A DNA stretch of 51,857 nucleotides from Gelidibacter salicanalis (GTDB taxonomy: Bacteria; Bacteroidota; Bacteroidia; Flavobacteriales; Flavobacteriaceae), in contig NZ_JAEHJZ010000002.1 of assembly GCF_016469035.1 (NCBI RefSeq), positions 1-51,857 on the forward strand, written 5' to 3'. A program made the position numbers and the translations under genes. Shown here piece by piece: positions 45,872-51,857 of this stretch. Below the pieces are notes generated by a model. The model was given only the letters and a program-made list of their open reading frames with translations, was not told the origin of the DNA and did not search any database. Each line of letters starts with the position of its first letter. Positions within the stretch are counted from its first letter, which is position 1.

Positions 45872-46339
45872 TTGGATATACAAATTAGACAAGCAACAGT
45901 AGAAGATTTACCCGAAATTACCTCTATTTTCAGAGATACAATTCGTAATATAAACAGTAAATATTATTCAGAAAAGCAGATTGAAGTTTGGTCTTCAGGT
46001 GCTGATGATATTGAAGACTGGAAAGAACGCATTGAAAATCTCTATTTTATTGTAGCCGAAGCCAAAAATCAAATTGTTGGTTTTTCTTACTTAAATAAAG
46101 GTTATAATTTGGAAGGTCTATATGTCAGTAAAAATTACCTGAGACGCACTGTTGGCTCAAAACTGCTGCGTATTATGGAATCTAGGGTATCAATCAATGG
46201 TCTTGATGTAATCAAGTCCGATATTAGTATTAATGCCCTCGATTTTTTTGACTCCCATTATTATGAAGTCGATAAAAAACTGAAAAAGAACATAAAGGGT
46301 TTAGCGTTCCAGAACTACACGGTATCTCGAGAATTATAA
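45872..46339 (+). CDS. GNAT family N-acetyltransferase
   Basis: 155 residues. GNAT fold: IRQATVEDLPEITSIFRDTI, FIVAEAKNQIVGFSYL, LEGLYVSKNYLRRTVGSKLL (the acetyl-CoA loop, with RRTVG in place of the usual R/QxxGxG/A, slightly degenerate). Substrate unknown. The start is TTG at 45872, since an in-frame TAA is three codons upstream and the family N-terminus (MDIQIRQAT) begins here. Confidence 0.8.
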   Translation: MDIQIRQATVEDLPEITSIFRDTIRNINSKYYSEKQIEVWSSGADDIEDWKERIENLYFIVAEAKNQIVGFSYLNKGYNLEGLYVSKNYLRRTVGSKLLRIMESRVSINGLDVIKSDISINALDFFDSHYYEVDKKLKKNIKGLAFQNYTVSREL

Positions 46340-46459
46340 GCGCATATTGTAAATTTTATTTCCTTAACTTTAGGCACCGCCAAAGATTTCGATTGTTGTT
46401 TTCTACACCCTAACTCCCGGCATTCTCATACTTTTAAATGCTAACATTGTGCTTTTCCT

Positions 46460-47095
46460 ATGGTCATGAAATTCTTCAGAATCCTGCTCCTTCTTTTTAC
46501 CCTCCTAATTATTGGAATTGTTGCCACCAACTACTGGATCATGTATAAAGCAAAAGATCAGGTGTACAGCCATAGTTCTGAAGTTCCAAAACACAAGGTT
46601 GGCCTGCTTTTAGGCACCAGCAAGTATGTCAGCACAGGGAGTATTAACCTTTATTACGCTTATCGAATTGATGCTGCAGTGGCGCTCTTTGAAGCGGGAA
46701 AAATAGAGTATATTTTAGTCAGTGGCGATAATGGAAGTGCGTATTACGATGAGCCTTCTACGTTTAAAAATGACCTCATTGCAAGAGAGATCCCGGAAGA
46801 CCGAATTTTCTTGGATTTTGCCGGATTCAGGACGTTAGATTCTGTAGTCAGGGCAAAAGAAATCTTTGGACTCTCTGCATTTACAATCATTTCACAACAA
46901 TTCCATAACGAGCGCGCCATCTATTTGGCTCAACACTTTAATATTGATGCCGTAGCCTTTAACGCTAAGGATGTTACAAACAGCTACGGATTCAAAACAA
47001 GAATCAGGGAATATTTAGCACGGACCAAAGCTGCCGTAGATGTTATTTTCAATGTGCAGCCCAAATACTTAGGAAAACAAATAAAAATCGAATAA
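46460..47095 (+). CDS. SanA/YdcF-type DUF218 inner-membrane protein
   Basis: 211 residues. One N-terminal membrane anchor (FFRILLLLFTLLIIGIVATNYW) and a periplasmic DUF218 domain (PF02698): VGLLLGTSKYVSTGSINLYY, YILVSGDNGSAYYDEPS, AGFRTLDSVVRAKEIFG, ISQQFHNERAIYLA. This matches E. coli SanA, linked to envelope barrier function and vancomycin sensitivity at high temperature; the biochemical activity is not established. An in-frame ATG two codons further (MKFFRILL) is an equally good start. Confidence 0.85.
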   Translation: MVMKFFRILLLLFTLLIIGIVATNYWIMYKAKDQVYSHSSEVPKHKVGLLLGTSKYVSTGSINLYYAYRIDAAVALFEAGKIEYILVSGDNGSAYYDEPSTFKNDLIAREIPEDRIFLDFAGFRTLDSVVRAKEIFGLSAFTIISQQFHNERAIYLAQHFNIDAVAFNAKDVTNSYGFKTRIREYLARTKAAVDVIFNVQPKYLGKQIKIE

Positions 47096-47394
47096 GACCA
47101 ACAGACTTTTTAGATGGGCCATTTTTTCATATAGATTTTTTACCTCCCAGAGAGTAGTCAAATCTTCTGTTTCATTAGAGAAATGTTTTCTTACACTTAT
47201 TTTTAACGTACTCTTTTTAGGAATTATCTAAATCAGTTTCTTAAATTCTTTTGTTTTAAACGAACGTAAATGTACGCATTTTAATTATATGCAGAAAACA
47301 CCTACTGTACAACGTATTGAAAATCATGGATAAAAACTATAGCGTTTAACGAATATTCTCTATTTTTAGATCCACATTAACTTAAATATTCCAC

Positions 47395-49299
47395 ATGAAA
47401 AAAATTACTTTTTATCCGTTTTTAATCCTGTTGGTATGTTTTTCCTGTAAGCAGGAAGAAGAAAAGAAAGCACAACCACTTACTATGGGCCAATTGACTA
47501 TCTCCAGTGAACATCCTAAGCCAGGAGACAATTTAGACCTTACATACATAAGCGATAAAGAAGTCGAGGCTTTTTACGCCTATATGGTAGGCGATAAAAA
47601 TTACCCTCTCGACATTGAATTTTCACAAAAGGATGGCGAACACGAAGGGTCTATAAAAATTCCTGATTCTGCCGTTGCACTTGCTTTTATGATAAAAGTG
47701 GATGACAAATTTGATAACAACAGCACAAAAGGCTATCTGTTTCCCTTATACACTAAAGATGGTGAACAAATACAAGGTAGCAACGCTGCCACATCTTTTT
47801 ACGCCGTGAGGTACGGTAGCAATTTTGGTATTGAAATAGATGAAAAGACCGCTTTTGAAGCCCTTAAAACGGAAATGACCACGTATCCTGAGCTCCAATC
47901 TGACTGGAATAGTGCCTATTTACAAATGGCGTTCAAAAATGACAAAGAAGAAGGCAAAAAACTTATTGATGCCTATGCTGCTTCCATGGAGAAAAAATCT
48001 GATGTTTCTGAAAAAGAATACACATCAATGCTCCAGGCTTATTCAATGATCGGAGAAGAATCCAAGGTGGATTCTATAAAAAAAGTGACGCTTCAGAAAT
48101 ATCCTAAAGGAAGTACTGCAAATTTTGAAATGATACAGCAATTTCAGGAGGAAAAAGACTTAGGAACAAAAACGGAAATCTTCAAGAATTATACTGATGC
48201 GAACGTAAAATTGGACAATTTAGGAAATTACATGGCTGGTACTTTGGCAAGAGCTTACTACCAGCAAAACGACATGGAAAACTTTGAGAACTATGTCTCT
48301 ATGATAGATGATAAAACTAGTAGAGCTTCAACATTAAATAACTTGGCTTGGCCAATGGCTGAAAAAGGTGATAATCTTGATCAAGCCGAAAAAATGTCTA
48401 AAACATCTCTTGACCTCATCACCGCTCTAGAAAAAAACCCGAAAGACAAGCCTGATTATTATACTAAAAAACAATACGAAAAAAGTCTCAAATCGTCATA
48501 CAATATGTATGCAGACACCTACGCTTTGATTTTATTCAAACAAGGCAAGGTAAAGGAAGCCATCACATATCAGGAAAAAGCACATGACCCCAAAGCACAA
48601 GATCCTGAGGCTAATGCACGCTATATCGAGTATTTAATGGCTGACAAGCAGTATGAAAAGGTTAAGGACAAAACTGAAAATTTCATTAAATCGGGCAATG
48701 GCAATAAAAAAATAAAAGAAGCCTATAAAACGGCGTATCTTAAAGTGAATCCGACAGCTGAAGATGTAGATGATAACCTAGCCGCTTTTGAAAAAGACGC
48801 CTACACTACACAAGTAACTGATATTAAAAAAACGATGCTTGATGTAGAAGCGCCATTATTTACTTTAAAGGATATGAAAGGAAAAGATGTTTCTCTTGCT
48901 TCACTTAAAGGAAAAACGGTGATCTTGGATTTTTGGGCAACGTGGTGTGGACCGTGTAAAGCATCTTTCCCCGGCATGCAAGAGGTTGTAACAAAATATA
49001 AAGACGATGACACCGTAGCCCTTCTATTTGTAGACACTTTTGAAAAGGGTCCAAACAGAGAAAAAATGGTTGAAGATTTTATTAAGACCAACAACTATAA
49101 TTTTCACGTGGTTTATGATCTCGCAATAGAAGATAGTAGAGATTATGAGGTTGCCAAAAAATATAATATTTCAGGAATTCCTACCAAAATTGTCATTGGT
49201 CCTGATGGTAGAATGAAATTCAAATCTGTTGGCTATAGTGGCTCTAACGAAAAGCTAGTGAACGAAATGGATATTATGATTGCTATTTTAAAATCATAA
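47395..49299 (+). CDS. TlpA-like thioredoxin-domain lipoprotein with TPR-like middle
   Basis: 634 residues. A lipoprotein signal ends near CFSC (Cys18). Residues about 30-130 form a beta-rich domain, 150-480 are helical and TPR-like (ARAYYQQNDMENFENYVS, GKVKEAITYQEKAHDP), and the last 150 are a TlpA/ResA-type thioredoxin with W-C518-G-P-C521 (LDFWATWCGPCKASFP) and the cis-Pro region NISGIPTKIVIG. It would reduce or exchange disulfides in the periplasm. Monocistronic with its own terminator. The 299 bases upstream hold no gene. Confidence 0.88.
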   Translation: MKKITFYPFLILLVCFSCKQEEEKKAQPLTMGQLTISSEHPKPGDNLDLTYISDKEVEAFYAYMVGDKNYPLDIEFSQKDGEHEGSIKIPDSAVALAFMIKVDDKFDNNSTKGYLFPLYTKDGEQIQGSNAATSFYAVRYGSNFGIEIDEKTAFEALKTEMTTYPELQSDWNSAYLQMAFKNDKEEGKKLIDAYAASMEKKSDVSEKEYTSMLQAYSMIGEESKVDSIKKVTLQKYPKGSTANFEMIQQFQEEKDLGTKTEIFKNYTDANVKLDNLGNYMAGTLARAYYQQNDMENFENYVSMIDDKTSRASTLNNLAWPMAEKGDNLDQAEKMSKTSLDLITALEKNPKDKPDYYTKKQYEKSLKSSYNMYADTYALILFKQGKVKEAITYQEKAHDPKAQDPEANARYIEYLMADKQYEKVKDKTENFIKSGNGNKKIKEAYKTAYLKVNPTAEDVDDNLAAFEKDAYTTQVTDIKKTMLDVEAPLFTLKDMKGKDVSLASLKGKTVILDFWATWCGPCKASFPGMQEVVTKYKDDDTVALLFVDTFEKGPNREKMVEDFIKTNNYNFHVVYDLAIEDSRDYEVAKKYNISGIPTKIVIGPDGRMKFKSVGYSGSNEKLVNEMDIMIAILKS

Positions 49300-49314
49300 G
49301 CCCTCCAATTCATC

Positions 49315-49348
49315 AAAAAAGCCTGGAATTAGATTTTCAGGCTTTTTT
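49315..49348. terminator. Bidirectional terminator between convergent genes
   Basis: An 11-bp perfect stem (49315-49325 AAAAAAGCCTG; 49338-49348) with a 12-base loop, A-run and T-run on either side. Serves the TlpA-like gene and the convergent dehydrogenase gene, whose stop is only 3 bases away. Confidence 0.88.
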
Positions 49349-49350
49349 AT

Positions 49351-50553
49351 TCAATGTTCTTTAAGGTAATCCTCTAGATAACTGAATCGTTCTGTAAGTT
49401 GCCCACTTTGGGTGATTCTCGCACGTTTAAGAATTCCGCGTTCATCATTATTAAAGAATGCTGGAATCACATTCTCCAAAAACATGTCTCCAAAGCCTTC
49501 ACTCGCATCTTTTGGGAGTTCACAAGGTAAATTATCAACGGCCATTACCGTAATAGCATCTTTAGCATCAAAAGCAACTTCACTTTCATTTTGGGCATCG
49601 TAGCCATAAAATGGATTGGCTATTGTGGACGGCCTGATGGTTGACGCTACGGGACCATTAATATCGCAACTAATATCTGCCACAAAACTGATCTTAAATT
49701 CTGCCGATTTTGCATCTTGACGAGTATAGAGATACGGGGCATTGTTGCCATAAAAATGGCCTGCAATAAACATGTCAGTCTCTTTAGCGTAGGCCATAAA
49801 ATTACTTTCATAACCTGTTGGATCTTTATAAAACTGCTGTTTATTTCCAACCTTTCCATCAATGCGCTTGTTGTACTCCATCACATCTACCATGCAATAT
49901 ACGGGCTCCGTAAACTTAGATGTTAAATAAAGTGCATCACTTACTTCTTTAATCTGTAAATGATCCAATATTTCTTTGGCACCATAGGCCACTTTTCCGG
50001 TACCCGAAAGTAAAATTTTAATGCTTGGAATCTGTATTTTGTCCAGTTCAGCTTTGACGCCATTTAAATCAGAAAGCGTTTCTACTTTTGGCAAGTTGAA
50101 CAAATTATCACTCAAACCTAAGCCCCTAAACCCATTGTAAGCTCCAACTAATCCCGCATAACGCCCAAAACCAATAAGTCGGGCGCCACTCTTTTTAACA
50201 ATGGTTTCATGATCATAAAGTTCAATGTTTTTATCGAGAATTGCTTGAAGCAAATTCCTATTATAAGGTTGCTTCTTTATGGTATGTGAAAAGAAAAAGT
50301 ATTGTTTATTTGGGATCAAGGCCTCAATGGGAACTTCTTTTACCCCCATCATGACATCAGCGCCTGAAATGTCATCAGTCACTTCAAAACCCAGTGCCCT
50401 ATATGCTGAATCTGGAAATATCCTAATATCACTAGCCTCTACAATAAATTCTGCTTCGGGGAATTGCATCCTTGCTTCCGCTAATTTTTCTGGTGAGAAT
50501 ACGACACGTCTGTCTGGCGGATTTTTACGTTCTTTAATGATGGCAAATTTCAT
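49351..50553 (-). CDS. Lysine-ketoglutarate-reductase-like / AlaDH-PNT family dehydrogenase
   Basis: 400 residues from ATG 50553 (MKFAIIKERKNPPDRRVVFS); a TTG two codons upstream is in frame but less likely. The N-terminal AlaDh/PNT domain contains FFFSHTIKKQPYNR, ELYDHETIVKKSGARLIGFG and AGLVGAYNGFRGLGL, which closely recall the LKR half of animal aminoadipic semialdehyde synthase and yeast saccharopine dehydrogenase. ILLSGTGKVAYGAKEIL is the NAD(P) Rossmann loop. It would join lysine and 2-oxoglutarate (or run the reverse). No saccharopine-cleaving partner is nearby, so the substrate is uncertain. Confidence 0.75.
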   Translation of the reverse strand: MKFAIIKERKNPPDRRVVFSPEKLAEARMQFPEAEFIVEASDIRIFPDSAYRALGFEVTDDISGADVMMGVKEVPIEALIPNKQYFFFSHTIKKQPYNRNLLQAILDKNIELYDHETIVKKSGARLIGFGRYAGLVGAYNGFRGLGLSDNLFNLPKVETLSDLNGVKAELDKIQIPSIKILLSGTGKVAYGAKEILDHLQIKEVSDALYLTSKFTEPVYCMVDVMEYNKRIDGKVGNKQQFYKDPTGYESNFMAYAKETDMFIAGHFYGNNAPYLYTRQDAKSAEFKISFVADISCDINGPVASTIRPSTIANPFYGYDAQNESEVAFDAKDAITVMAVDNLPCELPKDASEGFGDMFLENVIPAFFNNDERGILKRARITQSGQLTERFSYLEDYLKEH

Positions 50554-50808
50554 TGACAATACTGATTATGAATAGTTTAGATATTGAAAACTTGAGTTTA
50601 TAGTTCGATTGAACCAAGCCAATGAACTCACTATAAATACAATTGCCACGAAAATAAGCTGATTTGCAAGCTTTAGCAAAAAATTAGATACTAAAATATT
50701 TACAAGACTTATTCAAGAGGATTTTCAGGTATGAAAACACGGTCACCATCAGTGTGTTTTGCATATCCTGCTTTGTACTATTGATCCTAAATGCTTTGGG
50801 AGACGGTT

Positions 50809-51678
50809 CTAAGATTTCGTTTTTAAGAAGGGCTTTTCGTAAAACGTAAGTCGGATGCCAAGAAGCAATACAAAGCCGCCAATAACCATTTGTAGCGAGA
50901 TCTGTTCATCGAGTAACCACCAGGCTAAAATGGATGCCAAAACCGCTTGCCCCAATAAACTTACTGACACTCTTGTGGCCCGCATATGCTTCGTGGCAAA
51001 ACTAATGAGTAACCAGGCCAGAAGTTGGCACACTATACCTTGAATTGCCAACACCAGCCATCCGTTATATGAAAACCCACTGAATGGTTCTCCTAAAGCA
51101 TAACTTAAAATTCCCAGCGCGACCACTGAAGACAGCAAACTTATGGTCATAAAAGTCATGACCTCCAATTCACCCAAAATCCGTTTACTGGTCAACATAT
51201 AGATGGCGTAGAGCATACCTGACAAGATTCCAAAAATGAAGGCCAAGTTAAAATCGAAATTGAGAAACAGGTCAAAGCCCACTAAGAGCACCATGCCAAT
51301 GATAGCCACTACGGTACCAATCCAAAAATTCTGCTTTGGTTTATCCTTCAAAAAAAGAAACGCACCTATGCCCACCCAAACTGGCGAAAGGTTAGTGAGC
51401 AAAGTTGCTTGAGTAGCAGTTGACTGTTGAATAGCTATATTCCAGACCCCAACATCCAAGCCAAAAACAACCCCACAAATAACTGAAAGCCAAAATGCTT
51501 TACGGGACGTGATCTTAAATTGTTTTTTTACTAAGACGTAAGGCACAAGAACCACGGATGCGATGGCCATTCTATAAAAGGCAGACACTAATCCCGGTGT
51601 TAAATTCAACTTTACCAAAATTGGAAAGATTGAAATAAATATAATACCAATAGCGAGGGCAATTCTTGGTTTAGTCAT
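50809..51678 (-). CDS. EamA/DMT-family transporter
   Basis: 289 residues with ten predicted membrane segments in two five-helix EamA repeats (IALAIGIIFISIFPILVKLN; LAFIFGILSGMLYAIYMLTS). Drug/metabolite transporter superfamily, usually amino-acid or metabolite exporters in the inner membrane; substrate unknown. A perfect -7 box is 27 bases before the ATG. The 255 bases downstream to the dehydrogenase start hold no gene. Confidence 0.88.
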   Translation of the reverse strand: MTKPRIALAIGIIFISIFPILVKLNLTPGLVSAFYRMAIASVVLVPYVLVKKQFKITSRKAFWLSVICGVVFGLDVGVWNIAIQQSTATQATLLTNLSPVWVGIGAFLFLKDKPKQNFWIGTVVAIIGMVLLVGFDLFLNFDFNLAFIFGILSGMLYAIYMLTSKRILGELEVMTFMTISLLSSVVALGILSYALGEPFSGFSYNGWLVLAIQGIVCQLLAWLLISFATKHMRATRVSVSLLGQAVLASILAWWLLDEQISLQMVIGGFVLLLGIRLTFYEKPFLKTKS

Positions 51679-51705
51679 GGGTTATTTGTTTAAATATGAA
51701 GCGCG

Positions 51706-51713
51706 CAAAATTA
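51706..51713 (-). promoter_or_regulatory. -7 box (TAATTTTG) of the EamA gene
   Basis: Perfect TAnnTTTG on the minus strand, 27 bases before ATG 51678. Confidence 0.55.
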
Positions 51714-51857
51714 AGATATAAACCCCGTCTTTAATTATATAAAATTAGCTATTTTTAATACGATAGTATCCCAAAATGTCTAAACATAGAAACTATTTGG
51801 AAATACGTGTAACATTCTTATTAAATCATTATTGTTCGATAAAGAATTAAGATCGCT

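Noticed and set aside
50597-50637. 8-bp inverted repeat TTTATAGT/ACTATAAA upstream of the dehydrogenase gene
   Set aside because: AT-only arms 25 bases apart are expected by chance in this AT-rich DNA.

Overview
The window is chromosomal DNA from a member of the Bacteroidetes, most likely a marine-type Flavobacteriaceae. The evidence is low GC, perfect TAnnTTTG promoter -7 boxes in front of at least ten genes, a type IX secretion (T9SS) C-terminal sorting domain, FdtA/FdtB amino-sugar genes, an FtsE next to a TonB-receptor-like barrel, and Bacteroidetes-type lipoboxes. I see no rRNA, tRNA, CRISPR array, complete insertion sequence or prophage. About 37 protein genes are supported.

Layout. 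1-2240: 3' part of a giant DUF11-repeat surface protein with a T9SS sorting tail. 2660-7660: two secreted S9 peptidases (one DPP-IV-like) separated by a HigB/HigA toxin-antitoxin pair. 7903-10894: SlyD-like FKBP, Mpl murein-peptide ligase, TPR protein. 11073-17132: a 2019-residue alpha-2-macroglobulin-like protein lacking the thioester cysteine. 17297-24151: CBS/CysK-type PLP enzyme, LolC/E-type permease, NamZ exo-muramidase lipoprotein, a three-gene operon (cysteine-cluster protein, secreted thioredoxin-like protein, sterol-desaturase-like hydroxylase) and a methyltransferase. 24152-24904: a repeat-rich leader followed by a GxxExxY (PD-(D/E)xK-like) gene. 24909-31501: amidohydrolase lipoprotein, then a large TPR protein with an outer-membrane barrel. 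32231-42586: ftsE, then a surface-polysaccharide cluster (four glycosyltransferases, FdtA, FdtB, two paralogous flippases, two acyltransferases). 42772-51678: typA, metal-type kdsA, GNAT, SanA-like, TlpA-like lipoprotein, a lysine-ketoglutarate-reductase-like dehydrogenase and an EamA exporter.

How the genes fit together. Much of the window concerns the cell envelope. KdsA makes the KDO precursor of LPS core. FdtA/FdtB plus an acyltransferase would make a dTDP-3-amino-3,6-dideoxyhexose for an O-antigen or capsule that the glycosyltransferases assemble and the flippases export. NamZ and Mpl sit at the two ends of peptidoglycan turnover and recycling. The A2M-like protein, S9 peptidases, TPR/barrel pair and T9SS substrate are exported or outer-membrane functions.

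The least explained material is non-coding. There is a helically phased TTTGTG repeat array in front of the GxxExxY gene, with a related orphan array at 18.3-18.5 kb. Heptanucleotide-phased arrays (TCNNNAT)n lie at several intergenic sites. REP-like hairpins occur too, one of them apparently inserted in frame in the A2M gene. A 14-bp perfect palindrome lies between divergent genes at 23.4 kb.
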